DNA from: Aquipseudomonas alcaligenes
Lineage (GTDB): Bacteria; Pseudomonadota; Gammaproteobacteria; Pseudomonadales; Pseudomonadaceae
DNA: 64,000 bases
NCBI RefSeq assembly: GCF_003205495.1
Contig: NZ_QJRX01000006.1
Coordinates: 124,001 to 188,000 of the forward strand
Direction: 5' to 3'
The translations under genes and the position numbers were made by a program. Numbering within the stretch: position 1 is the stretch's first letter; the number at the start of each line of letters is the position of its first letter. The notes below the pieces were generated by a model. It was given only the letters and a program-made list of their open reading frames with translations. It was not told the DNA's origin and did no database searches. Shown here in pieces: positions 9,346 to 16,901 of the stretch.

Positions 9346-9945
9346 TCAGGCGTACCAGCGCCGATCCGTCACCACGCCCTGCAGGCGTATGTCCCAGCTG
9401 GCCAGCGCCAGGCAATCCACTCTCTGACATTCATGGGCAACGCCCAGCAGCGTCGGCTTGTGCCAATTTTTGCGCAATTGCCGGTAGGCCAGGCTGCGGT
9501 CGTAGAAGCCGCCGCCCATGCCCAGGCGCCCGCCCTGTTCGTCGAACCCCACCAGCGGCAGCAGTACCAGGTCCAGGGTCCAGACTTTGCGCTGGCGGGC
9601 GGGCAGGTCCTGCGGCTCGGCGATGCGGAAGCGGTTGCGGCTCAGGGGCTCGCCCGGGTACACGCGCTGGAGGCTCATCCGGGTGCGCGGCCAGCGTTTC
9701 AGCACCGGCAGGTAGGTGGCCTTGCCGCGGCGCTGGGCCTCGCGCAGCAGCGGGCGCGGGTCGATCTCGCCGTCGTTGGGCAGGTACAGGGCGATGTGGC
9801 GACAGCGGCGGAACAGCGGGTGTTGCGCCAGTTGGCGATAGAGGTCGCGGGCGGCACGTTTCTGCTGTTGCGGGGAGAGCGTGCGGCGCGCCTGGCGCAG
9901 CTGGCGGCGCAGGGCCGGGCGGGACAGATTGCCGGCTTCAAGCAT
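9346..9945 (-). CDS. ygfA: 5-formyltetrahydrofolate cyclo-ligase
   Basis: A 199-residue cytosolic enzyme that converts 5-formyl-THF to 5,10-methenyl-THF with ATP. The family motifs are present: YLPNDGEIDPRPLL at about 72-85, and the substrate/phosphate loop GRLGMGGGFYDRSL at about 140-153. The start was taken at MLEAGNL (9945), because the longer frame runs back into the 6S RNA. The gene lies immediately downstream of 6S RNA on the same strand, the arrangement known from many gammaproteobacteria. It is therefore probably transcribed as part of the 6S precursor. Confidence 0.9.
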   Translation of the reverse strand: MLEAGNLSRPALRRQLRQARRTLSPQQQKRAARDLYRQLAQHPLFRRCRHIALYLPNDGEIDPRPLLREAQRRGKATYLPVLKRWPRTRMSLQRVYPGEPLSRNRFRIAEPQDLPARQRKVWTLDLVLLPLVGFDEQGGRLGMGGGFYDRSLAYRQLRKNWHKPTLLGVAHECQRVDCLALASWDIRLQGVVTDRRWYA

Positions 9946-9954
9946 GAGAATCGG

Positions 9955-10133
9955 GACTCCCCGGGCGTGCCGCTGTCGGGTTAGCCCTTGAACCCGAAAG
10001 TTCAAGGTGGAGGTTGCAGAGGGCGTTAAGGCTTTCCGTCAGGCGGACATGCACACCGGCCCCACTGGCAACCCCCGTGGTTGTGCGTATCGGCTCAGGG
10101 ACATCACCGACTGGCCAACACTCCAGGGAGCTG
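9955..10133 (-). ncRNA. ssrS: 6S RNA (SsrS)
   Basis: The minus strand between zapA and ygfA carries hallmark 6S segments: CCCTGAGCCGATA, AAGCCTTAA, and the hairpin CTTGAACTTTCGGGTTCAAG near the 3' end. The ends pair: CTCCCTGG...GTGT near the 5' end matches GCACGCCCGGGGAG at the 3' end, forming the closing stem. 6S RNA is an open-promoter mimic that binds sigma-70 RNA polymerase in stationary phase. Its flanks (zapA upstream, ygfA downstream) are conserved. The ends are estimated from the -10 box and the closing stem, so allow several bases of error. Confidence 0.92.
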
Positions 10134-10139
10134 GCCGGC

Positions 10140-10145
10140 AGTATA
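10140..10145 (-). promoter_or_regulatory. -10 box of the 6S RNA promoter
   Basis: On the minus strand TATACT ends seven bases before the inferred 5' end of 6S RNA. No good -35 hexamer is seen at 16-18 bases. Confidence 0.6.
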
Positions 10146-10166
10146 CCCCATCGCGCCGCTCTGGCA

Positions 10167-10481
10167 TCAGAGCAATTGGCCATCCGGATCGGCGGCCAGG
10201 GCACCGTCGACGCGCTCCAGCAGGTCGCGCACCTTGGCGCGGGTGGAGTCGGCTTCCTGGTCCAGGCGCTGCTGCTTGTGCAGCAGGTCATGGGTGATGT
10301 TCAGCGCGGCCATCACGGCGATGCGGTCGGCACCGATGACTTTGCCGCCGGAGCGGATCTCGCGCATCTTGCCGTCCAGGTAGCGGGCGGCGCTCTCCAG
10401 ATTGGCGCGCTCGTCCGCCGGGCAGGCGATGCAGTATTCCTTGTCGAGGATATGTACGGTAACGGTGTTCGGCTGGGTCAT
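10167..10481 (-). CDS. zapA: Cell division protein ZapA
   Basis: A 104-residue FtsZ-binding protein. The N-terminal beta segment VTVHILDKEYCIACP and the ERANLESAARYLDGKMREIR helix are typical of ZapA. A long coiled-coil tail (about 70-104) supports dimer/tetramer formation that bundles FtsZ protofilaments at the Z-ring. The ATG overlaps the stop of the ZapB-like gene by ATGA, so the two are co-translated. A short hairpin (10159-10172) covers the stop just before the 6S promoter. Confidence 0.9.
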   Translation of the reverse strand: MTQPNTVTVHILDKEYCIACPADERANLESAARYLDGKMREIRSGGKVIGADRIAVMAALNITHDLLHKQQRLDQEADSTRAKVRDLLERVDGALAADPDGQLL

Positions 10482-10687
10482 GAGTCCTGCTCCAGGGCCT
10501 TCAGGCGCGAAATCATCGCTTCGACCTTGAGCCGGGCCATTTCGTTCTTTTCGATCAGATGGGCGCGTTCCTCGCGCCAGGCCTTCTCACTGGCCAGCAG
10601 GGCGCGGTTCTGCGACTTGAGCTGCTCGACGCGCTGAATCAAGAGTTCCAGCTTGCGCGAGAGGGCTTGCAGTTCGGCGTCTTCCAT
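10478..10687 (-). CDS. ZapB-like coiled-coil protein (TIGR02449 family)
   Basis: A 69-residue protein made almost entirely of coiled coil, with heptads such as [15 protein letters not shown] and a conserved-looking central tract near [15 protein letters not shown]. It is the usual upstream partner of zapA in Pseudomonas and probably a Z-ring accessory factor, but no direct function can be read. The start is set at MEDAEL. A GTG 30 bases upstream would fall on the probable transcription start behind TATAGT (10716-10721). Confidence 0.8.
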   Translation of the reverse strand: MEDAELQALSRKLELLIQRVEQLKSQNRALLASEKAWREERAHLIEKNEMARLKVEAMISRLKALEQDS

Positions 10688-10715
10688 CGGCTCTACCAGG
10701 GCTGTGAGTGGCTGC

Positions 10716-10721
10716 ACTATA
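10716..10721 (-). promoter_or_regulatory. -10 box candidate for the ZapB-like/zapA operon
   Basis: TATAGT on the minus strand lies 28 bases before the ATG of the ZapB-like gene. No convincing -35 box was found. The 133-base spacer (10688-10820) also has to serve the divergent ygfB gene, for which TAGGAT at 10769-10774 is a possible -10. Confidence 0.35.
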
Positions 10722-10820
10722 AAGGATGCGCGGCGGCGGTGCGATGGCCCGCGTGCGCCTGCCGGTGCTAGGATACGGAGCCTCCATTCTAGAGATCGCG
10801 CGGTTCAGCGCCTAGTTGCC

Positions 10821-11375
10821 ATGTCCACTTCGAATTCCCCCTACGCCGCCTTCGCCGCCCTGCTGGCGAGCACTGGCAAACCCGTTTCCCCTGCCGAACT
10901 GCATGGCCTGCTGCTCGGTCGCAGCTGCGCCGGTGCCGGCTTCGAGGCCGAGCCCTGGATCGCCGATGCCAGCGAGCTGCTCGGTGGCGAGCCGGCCGAC
11001 AGCGTGCGCCAGGCGCTGGTCGGCCTGCAGGAGATGGTCAAGGGCGAGCTGTCCGGCAGCGACATCACCCTGGTCCTGCTGCTGCCCGCCGATGACGCGC
11101 CGCTGGCCGAGCGGGCCAAGGCCCTGGGCCAGTGGTGCCAGGGCTTCCTCGACGGCTTCGGCATGGTGGTCGGCAACGCACCGCTGAGCGCCGAGGCCAT
11201 GGAAGTGCTGCAGGACCTCTCCGCCATTGCCCAGGTGCAGAGCGGTCTGGAGGAGTCCGAGGACGGCGAGAGCGATTATATGGAAGTGATGGAGTACCTG
11301 CGCGTCGCCCCGCTGCTGCTGTTCGCCGAATGTGGCAAGCCCGCCGCGCCGGCCCCGAAACCTTCCCTGCATTAA
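10821..11375 (+). CDS. ygfB: UPF0149 family protein YgfB
   Basis: A 184-residue protein of the YecA/YgfB (UPF0149) family. It is all-helical, with the characteristic segments ELHGLLLGR (about 27-35), [10 protein letters not shown] (about 105-114), and a late [17 protein letters not shown] tract (about 152-168). In P. aeruginosa YgfB has been reported to affect ampDh3 expression and beta-lactam tolerance; whether that holds here is inference. First gene of the ygfB-pepP-ubiH-DUF4442-ubiI run. The spacer to pepP is 10 bases. Confidence 0.88.
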   Translation: MSTSNSPYAAFAALLASTGKPVSPAELHGLLLGRSCAGAGFEAEPWIADASELLGGEPADSVRQALVGLQEMVKGELSGSDITLVLLLPADDAPLAERAKALGQWCQGFLDGFGMVVGNAPLSAEAMEVLQDLSAIAQVQSGLEESEDGESDYMEVMEYLRVAPLLLFAECGKPAAPAPKPSLH

Positions 11376-11385
11376 GGTCGAGCCC

Positions 11386-12720
11386 ATGGTCAGCATCCCC
11401 CGCGCAGAATATGCCCGCCGGCGCAAGGCGCTGATGGAGCAGATGGTGCCCAACAGCATCGCCATCCTGCCGGCGGCGCCGGTCTATATCCGCAACCGCG
11501 ACGTCGAGCACGTCTACCGCCAGGACAGCGACTTCCAGTACCTCACCGGCTTCCCCGAGCCGGAGGCGGTGATGGTGCTGATCCCCGGCCGCGAGCATGG
11601 CGAGTACGTGCTGTTCTGCCGCGAGCGCGACCCCGAGCGCGAGCTGTGGGACGGCCTGCGCGCCGGCCAGGACGGAGCGGTGACGCAGTACGGCGCCGAC
11701 GATGCCTTCCCCATCGGCGATATCGACGACATCCTGCCCGGCCTGATCGAGGGCCGCGAGCGGGTCTACTACGCGATCGGCACCAACGAGAAGTTCGATC
11801 ACCGGCTGATGGAGTGGATCAACGTGATCCGCTCCAAGGCCCGCCAGGGCGCGACTCCGCCCAACGAATTCGTCGCCCTCGACCACCTGCTGCACGACAT
11901 GCGCCTGTACAAGAGCGCGGCCGAGGCCAAGGTCATGCGCGAGGCCGCCGAGATCAGCGCGCGCGCCCATGTGCGCGCCATGCAGGTCAGCCGCGCCGGC
12001 CTCTACGAGTACCACCTGGAAGCCGAGCTGGACTACGAGTTCCGCAAGGGCGGGGCGAAGATGCCGGCCTACGGCTCGATCGTCGCCGCCGGACGCAACG
12101 CCTGCATCCTGCACTATCGCGAGAACGACGCGCTGCTGCGCGACGGTGACCTGGTGCTGATCGACGCCGGTTGCGAGATCGACTGCTACGCCAGCGACAT
12201 CACCCGCACCTTCCCGGTCAGCGGCAAGTTCTCGCCCGAGCAGAAGGCCATCTACGAGCTGGTGCTGGCCGCCCAGGAGGCCGCCTTCAAGGAAATCGCC
12301 CCGGGCAAGCACTGGAACGAGGCGCACGAGGCCACCGTGCGGGTGATCACCGCCGGCCTGGTCGAGCTGGGCCTGCTCGAAGGCGCGGTCGACGAGCTGA
12401 TCGCCGCCGAGGCCTACAAACCCTTCTACATGCACCGCGCCGGCCACTGGCTGGGCATGGACGTGCACGACGTCGGCGACTACAAGGTCGGCGGCGAGTG
12501 GCGCGTGCTCGAGCCGGGCATGGCGATGACGGTCGAGCCGGGCATCTACATCGCCGTGGATAACGACAAGGTCGCCAAGAAATGGCGCGGCATCGGCGTT
12601 CGCATCGAGGATGACGTGCTGGTGACCAAGACCGGTTGCGAGATCATCACCGGCGGCGTGCCCAAGACCGTGGCCGAGATCGAGGCGCTGATGGCCGCCG
12701 CGCGTGAGCAGGCGGCCTGA
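11386..12720 (+). CDS. pepP: Xaa-Pro aminopeptidase II
   Basis: A 444-residue cytosolic metallopeptidase that releases N-terminal residues ahead of proline. An N-terminal creatinase-like domain (about 1-170) is followed by the pita-bread catalytic domain. The dimetal ligands are all visible: D260, D271, H354, E384 and E408. HRAGHWLGMDVHD and EPGMAMTVEPGIY are diagnostic. The start is the ATG at 11386, ten bases after ygfB; the frame extends upstream only inside ygfB. It is followed three bases later by ubiH, an arrangement conserved with E. coli pepP-ubiH. Confidence 0.95.
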   Translation: MVSIPRAEYARRRKALMEQMVPNSIAILPAAPVYIRNRDVEHVYRQDSDFQYLTGFPEPEAVMVLIPGREHGEYVLFCRERDPERELWDGLRAGQDGAVTQYGADDAFPIGDIDDILPGLIEGRERVYYAIGTNEKFDHRLMEWINVIRSKARQGATPPNEFVALDHLLHDMRLYKSAAEAKVMREAAEISARAHVRAMQVSRAGLYEYHLEAELDYEFRKGGAKMPAYGSIVAAGRNACILHYRENDALLRDGDLVLIDAGCEIDCYASDITRTFPVSGKFSPEQKAIYELVLAAQEAAFKEIAPGKHWNEAHEATVRVITAGLVELGLLEGAVDELIAAEAYKPFYMHRAGHWLGMDVHDVGDYKVGGEWRVLEPGMAMTVEPGIYIAVDNDKVAKKWRGIGVRIEDDVLVTKTGCEIITGGVPKTVAEIEALMAAAREQAA

Positions 12721-12723
12721 GTC

Positions 12724-13908
12724 ATGAGCCGCGTGCAGCTGGCGATCATCGGTGGTGGCCTGGTCGGTGCGAGCCTGGCCCTGGCCCTGCAGGCCGGCGC
12801 GCGGGCGCGCGGCTGGCGCATCCTGCTGGTCGAGCCCTTCGCCCCCGGCAATGACTACCAGCCGAGCTACGATGCCCGTTCCAGTGCGTTGTCGCAGGGC
12901 AGTCGGCTGATCTTCGAGCGCCTCGGTGTGTGGCCGCAGCTGGCCGAGCGCGCCGAGGCCATCACGCAGATCCAGGTCTCTGACCAGGGCCGCTTCGGCG
13001 CTACCCGCCTGAGTGCGGCGGACGAAGGCGTGCCGGCGCTCGGCTACGTGCTGGAGAACGCCTGGATGGGCCACTGCCTGTGGAAGGCGCTGGACCCGGC
13101 GGTGGTCGAATGGCGCTGCCCGGCGGAAGTCGTCCGCCTGGAGGCGCTGGGCGACGGTTACCGCCTGCACCTGAACGACGACACCAGCCTCGACTGCGAC
13201 CTCGCGGTGCTGGCCGATGGCGGCCGTTCCGGCCTGCGCGAGCAGCTGGGCATCGCCGTGCGCCACACGCCCTACGACCAGTGCGCGCTGATCGCCAACG
13301 TCACCCCCGCCGAGCCGCATGGCGGCCAGGCCTTCGAACGCTTCACCGAGCAGGGGCCGCTGGCCCTGCTGCCGCTGTCGGACAACCGCTGCGCGCTGGT
13401 CTGGACCCGCCCGCCGGTGGATGCCGAGCGCCTGCAGCAGTTGCCCGAGCGCGCCTTCCTCGGCGAGCTGCAGCAGGCCTTCGGTTATCGCCTCGGCAGC
13501 CTGCGCCAGGTCGGCGCGCGGCATTTGTACCCGCTGGCGCTGGTCGAGGCCGCCGAGCAGGTGCGCCCGCACCTGGTGCTGCTGGGCAATGCCGCACACA
13601 GCCTGCACCCGGTGGCCGGGCAGGGCTTCAACCTGTCGCTGCGCGATGCCCAGACCCTGGCCGAGTGCCTGCTGGCCGGGCCGCAGGTGCCTGGTGACTT
13701 CGCCACCCTGCAGCACTACCTGCAGCGGCAGAGCCAGGACCAGGCGATGACCGTCGGCTTCTCCGACCGCGTCACCCGCCTGTTCGGCCGCGACGAGTCG
13801 CTGCTGGTGGCCGGGCGCACCCTCGGCCTGCTCGGCCTCGACCTGCTGCCGCCGGCCAAGCGCTGGTTCGCCCGCCAGGCCATGGGCCTGGGCACCCGCA
13901 GCCTATGA
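12724..13908 (+). CDS. ubiH: 2-octaprenyl-6-methoxyphenyl hydroxylase UbiH
   Basis: A 394-residue FAD-dependent monooxygenase of ubiquinone synthesis. The FAD-binding GGGLVG is at 10-15. DARSSALSQGS near 51-61 and the second FAD motif GNAAHSLHPVAGQGFN at about 288-303 mark the UbiH/UbiF/Coq6 family. It is placed as UbiH rather than UbiI by its position directly after pepP, as in E. coli. The ATG of the next gene overlaps its stop (ATGA). Confidence 0.9.
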   Translation: MSRVQLAIIGGGLVGASLALALQAGARARGWRILLVEPFAPGNDYQPSYDARSSALSQGSRLIFERLGVWPQLAERAEAITQIQVSDQGRFGATRLSAADEGVPALGYVLENAWMGHCLWKALDPAVVEWRCPAEVVRLEALGDGYRLHLNDDTSLDCDLAVLADGGRSGLREQLGIAVRHTPYDQCALIANVTPAEPHGGQAFERFTEQGPLALLPLSDNRCALVWTRPPVDAERLQQLPERAFLGELQQAFGYRLGSLRQVGARHLYPLALVEAAEQVRPHLVLLGNAAHSLHPVAGQGFNLSLRDAQTLAECLLAGPQVPGDFATLQHYLQRQSQDQAMTVGFSDRVTRLFGRDESLLVAGRTLGLLGLDLLPPAKRWFARQAMGLGTRSL

Positions 13909-14387
13909 CTGAGCGCAAGCTTGCCCGCCGCGCTCGCCTGCTGCGCCTGGGCCTGAACCTCTATCCGCCCTACCTCGGCGCCGGCATCCGCGTGCGCGAG
14001 ATCAGCCCGGACTTTCGCCGCGTGCGGGTGCGCATGGGCCTTGGCTGGTACAACCGCAACTATGTGCGCACCCAGTTCGGCGGCTCGCTGTACAGCATGA
14101 CCGACCCCTTCTTCATGCTCATGCTGATGCAGCTGCTGGGGCGCGACTACATCGTCTGGGACAAGGCCGCCAGCATCGACTTCATCAGCCCCGGCAAGGG
14201 CCCGGTGCATGCCGAGTTCCGCATCGACGACGAGCTGCTGGCACAGATTCGCCAGCACACCGCGGGCGGCGACAAGTACCTGCCTGAGCTGCGCGTGGAG
14301 GTGCGTGACGACGAGGGCACCCTGGTCGCCATCGTGCACAAGACCCTGTACATCCGCCTCAAGCCGCGTGCGCGGCAGACAGCCTAA
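13905..14387 (+). CDS. DUF4442 hot-dog fold protein
   Basis: A 160-residue protein matching the DUF4442 group of hot-dog proteins related to PaaI thioesterases. Seen in the sequence: NRNYVRTQFGGSLYSMTDPFF (about 46-66), the position where thioesterases have their active-site helix, and an alternating beta-sheet second half. Its ATG overlaps the ubiH stop by four bases and it precedes ubiI by nine bases, so it is translated with the ubiquinone hydroxylases. A role in acyl or aromatic thioester handling is inferred, not shown. Confidence 0.78.
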   Translation: MTERKLARRARLLRLGLNLYPPYLGAGIRVREISPDFRRVRVRMGLGWYNRNYVRTQFGGSLYSMTDPFFMLMLMQLLGRDYIVWDKAASIDFISPGKGPVHAEFRIDDELLAQIRQHTAGGDKYLPELRVEVRDDEGTLVAIVHKTLYIRLKPRARQTA

Positions 14388-14396
14388 GGAAACAGC

Positions 14397-15614
14397 ATGC
14401 AAGCGGACCTGATCATCGTTGGCGCCGGCATGGTCGGCAGCGCCCTGGCCCTGGCCCTGGAGCACAGCGGCCTGGAGATCCTGGTGGTCGACGGCGGCCC
14501 GCTCAGCGTCAAACCCTTCGTTGCCGAGGGCGCCTTCGAGCCGCGGGTCAGCGCGCTGTCTGCCGCCAGCCAGCGCATCCTCGAGCGCCTCGGCGTGTGG
14601 GCCGGCATCGCCGCGCGGCGCGTCTCGCCCTACCGCGACATGCGCGTGTGGGACGGCTCCGGCACCGGCAGCGTGCATTTCGCCGCCGCCAGCGTGCATG
14701 CCGAGGTGCTCGGCCATATCGTCGAGAATCGCGTGGTCCAGGATGCCCTGCTCGACCGTCTGCACGACAGCCAGATCGGCCTGCTCGGCAGCGCCCGCCT
14801 GGAGCAGTTGCGCCGCTCCGGTGATGGCTGGCTGCTGACCCTGGCCGACGGCCGCGAGCTGCGCGCGCCGCTGCTGGTGGCCGCCGACGGCGCCAACTCG
14901 GCGGTGCGCCGCCTGGCCGGCTGCGCCACCCGCGAGTGGGATTACCTGCACCACGCCATCGTCACCAGCGTGCGCTGCGAGCGTCCGCACCAGGAAACCG
15001 CCTGGCAGCGCTTCACCGACGACGGTCCACTGGCTTTCCTGCCGCTGGCGCGCCAGGGCGACCAGCACTGGTGCTCGATTGTCTGGTCGACCGTGCCGGC
15101 CGAGGCCGAGCGCCTGATGGCGCTGGACGACGAGGCGTTCCGCCACGAACTGGGCAAGGCCTTCGAATGGCGTCTGGGCCAGGTCACGGCGGCCGACCCG
15201 CGCCTGTGCATCCCGCTGCGCCAGCGTCACTCCAAGCGCTACGTGGAGAGCGGCCTGGCGCTGATCGGCGACGCTGCCCACAGCATCCACCCGCTGGCCG
15301 GGCAGGGGGTCAACCTCGGCTTCCTCGACGCCGCGGTGCTGGCCGAAGTGCTGCTGCATGCGCTGCAGCGCGGCGAGCAGGCCAATGATGTGCGCGTGCT
15401 CAGCCGCTACGAACGCCGGCGCATGCCGCACAACCTGGCGATGATGGCGGCCATGGAGGGCTTCGAGCGCCTGTTCCAGGCCGACCCGCTGCCGATCCGC
15501 CTGCTGCGCAACAGTGGCCTCAACTGGGTCGACGAGCTGCCGGACGCCAAGGCCCTGTTCGTCCGTCGTGCCCTCGGCCTGGTCGGCGACCTGCCTGCGC
15601 TGGCCCAGGCCTGA
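14397..15614 (+). CDS. ubiI: 2-octaprenylphenol hydroxylase UbiI (VisC)
   Basis: A 405-residue flavoprotein monooxygenase paralogous to UbiH. The FAD-binding GAGMVG is at 9-14, the FAD/NADPH DG motif AADGAN at about 161-166, and GDAAHSIHPLAGQGVNLGF at about 292-310. UbiI hydroxylates C5 of the ubiquinone ring aerobically. AAGGA lies just before the ATG. Last gene of the ygfB-pepP-ubiH-DUF4442-ubiI run. The hydroxylation position is assigned from family order and is less certain than the enzyme class. Confidence 0.88.
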   Translation: MQADLIIVGAGMVGSALALALEHSGLEILVVDGGPLSVKPFVAEGAFEPRVSALSAASQRILERLGVWAGIAARRVSPYRDMRVWDGSGTGSVHFAAASVHAEVLGHIVENRVVQDALLDRLHDSQIGLLGSARLEQLRRSGDGWLLTLADGRELRAPLLVAADGANSAVRRLAGCATREWDYLHHAIVTSVRCERPHQETAWQRFTDDGPLAFLPLARQGDQHWCSIVWSTVPAEAERLMALDDEAFRHELGKAFEWRLGQVTAADPRLCIPLRQRHSKRYVESGLALIGDAAHSIHPLAGQGVNLGFLDAAVLAEVLLHALQRGEQANDVRVLSRYERRRMPHNLAMMAAMEGFERLFQADPLPIRLLRNSGLNWVDELPDAKALFVRRALGLVGDLPALAQA

Positions 15615-15660
15615 GGCGGGGTGGGCAACACCCGGTAACGCTGCGGCCTAAAGTCACGTT

Positions 15661-15679
15661 GATAAGCTAAATAGCATTC
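15661..15679 (+). promoter_or_regulatory. Possible Fur box upstream of the iron-binding protein gene
   Basis: GATAAGCTAAATAGCATTC matches the 19-base Fur consensus at about 10 positions and sits 43 bases before the ATG of an iron(III)-binding protein. The AT-rich island (15655-15700) stands out from the local GC-rich DNA. The match is marginal. Confidence 0.3.
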
Positions 15680-15690
15680 ACTACCATTCA

Positions 15691-15714
15691 GCCTCTTTCG
15701 AAACAACAAGAGGC
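15691..15714 (+). promoter_or_regulatory. Hairpin enclosing the Shine-Dalgarno of the iron-binding protein gene
   Basis: GCCTCTT (15691-15697) pairs perfectly with AAGAGGC (15708-15714) across a 10-base loop. The 3' arm contains AAGAGG, the likely ribosome site eight bases before the ATG at 15722. If the hairpin forms, it would hide the site. Confidence 0.5.
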
Positions 15715-15721
15715 AGCACCC

Positions 15722-16723
15722 ATGCAGCTCCGTTCCGGTTTCCTGGCCACTCTGGCCCTCTCCGCCCTGGCCGGCACCGCCCAGGCCGCCGATGAAATCG
15801 TCGTCTACACCGCGCGTATCGACGAGCTGATCAAGCCGGTGTTCGATGCCTATACCGCCAAGACCGGTACCCCGATCAAGTTCATCACCGACAAGGAAGC
15901 CCCGCTGCTGGCGCGTCTCAAGGCCGAAGGCGAGAACACCCCGGCCGACCTGCTGATCACCGTCGACGCCGGCAACCTCTGGCAGGCCGAGCAGGAAGGC
16001 GTGCTCAAGCCGCTCAAGTCCCCGGTCATCGAGGCCAACATTCCCGCCCAGTACCGCGCCAGCAGCGGTGCCTGGACCGGCCTGTCGCTGCGCGCGCGGA
16101 CCATCTTCTATTCCACCGAGCGGGTGAAGCCGGAGGAGCTGTCGACCTACGAGGCCCTGGCCGACAAGAACTGGGAAGGCCGCCTGTGCCTGCGCACCAG
16201 CAAGAAGGTCTACAACCAGTCGCTGACCGCCACCCTGATCGAGGCCCATGGCGAGGCCAAGACCGAGGAAATCATCAAGGGCTGGGTGAACAACCTGGCC
16301 ACCGACGTGTTCGCCGACGACACCGCCCTGCTGCAGGCCATCGACGCCGGCCAGTGCGACGTGGGCATCACCAACACCTATTACTACGGCCGCCTGGCCA
16401 AGCAGAACCCGGCGCTCAAGGTCAAGCCGTTCTGGCCGAACCAGGCCGACCGTGGCGTGCACGTCAACCTCTCCGGTGCCGGCGTGACCAAGCATGCCCC
16501 GCACGCCGAGGCCGCCCAGCAGCTGCTGGAGTGGATGACTTCGGCGGAGGCGCAGAACCTGTTCGCCGACCTCAACCAGGAGTACCCGGCCAACCCGGCG
16601 GTCAAGCCGTCCGCGGAAGTGGCGGCCTGGGGCGAGTTCAAGGCCGACAGCGTGCCGGTGGAAGTGGCCGGCAAGCGCCAGGCCGAAGCCACCAAGCTGA
16701 TGGACCGCGCCGGCTGGAACTGA
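15722..16723 (+). CDS. fbpA: Iron(III) ABC transporter periplasmic binding protein
   Basis: A 333-residue periplasmic protein with a signal peptide of about 22 residues ending AQAA. The body matches the FbpA/HitA/FutA ferric-binding family: it opens with DEIVVYTAR and has the metal-binding tyrosine run NTYYYGR (Y220-Y222). It should bind ferric ion in the periplasm and hand it to the permease gene that follows at 16902. Its 5' leader has an AT-rich promoter region, a possible Fur site, and a hairpin over the ribosome site. No ATPase gene is adjacent. Confidence 0.88.
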   Translation: MQLRSGFLATLALSALAGTAQAADEIVVYTARIDELIKPVFDAYTAKTGTPIKFITDKEAPLLARLKAEGENTPADLLITVDAGNLWQAEQEGVLKPLKSPVIEANIPAQYRASSGAWTGLSLRARTIFYSTERVKPEELSTYEALADKNWEGRLCLRTSKKVYNQSLTATLIEAHGEAKTEEIIKGWVNNLATDVFADDTALLQAIDAGQCDVGITNTYYYGRLAKQNPALKVKPFWPNQADRGVHVNLSGAGVTKHAPHAEAAQQLLEWMTSAEAQNLFADLNQEYPANPAVKPSAEVAAWGEFKADSVPVEVAGKRQAEATKLMDRAGWN

Positions 16724-16732
16724 TGCCTGGCT

Positions 16733-16816
16733 CCCCTCTCCCACTGGTGGGAGAGGGGGTGGGTGAGAGGGTGATGGCAGCCCTCTCCCCAGCCCTCTCC
16801 CGTGAACGGGAGAGGG
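16733..16816. repeat. REP-like palindromic repeat cluster
   Basis: Two hairpins share the same core. A 12-bp perfect stem lies at 16733-16744 with 16747-16758, and a 10-bp perfect stem at 16793-16802 with 16807-16816. Further CCCTCTCCC copies lie between them. The first element begins nine bases after the fbpA stop. Such CCCTCTCCC/GGGAGAGGG palindromes are common extragenic repeats in pseudomonads and related genera. They may stabilise the upstream mRNA. Confidence 0.75.
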
Positions 16817-16853
16817 AGCATCCACTCCGTGCATCCGCTGCCGTTATACTCGA

Positions 16854-16874
16854 CGCCCCGGCCAGCCCGGGGCG
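16854..16874 (+). terminator. Terminator-like hairpin between the iron-binding and permease genes
   Basis: An 8-bp all-GC stem (16854-16861 with 16867-16874) with a 5-base loop is followed directly by TTTCGTTT. It lies 27 bases before the permease start. It could partly terminate fbpA transcription, keeping the binding protein in excess over the permease. TATACT at 16845-16850 just before it is a possible -10. Confidence 0.55.
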
Positions 16875-16901
16875 TTTCGTTTCCGCCTGCCAGGAGTCCG
16901 C

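Noticed and set aside
9946..10005. Upstream start for ygfA
   Set aside because: The extra 20 codons overlap the 3' end of 6S RNA and lack family similarity.
11065..13716. 883-codon antisense frame across pepP and ubiH
   Set aside because: Spans two well-supported genes; no protein-like features.
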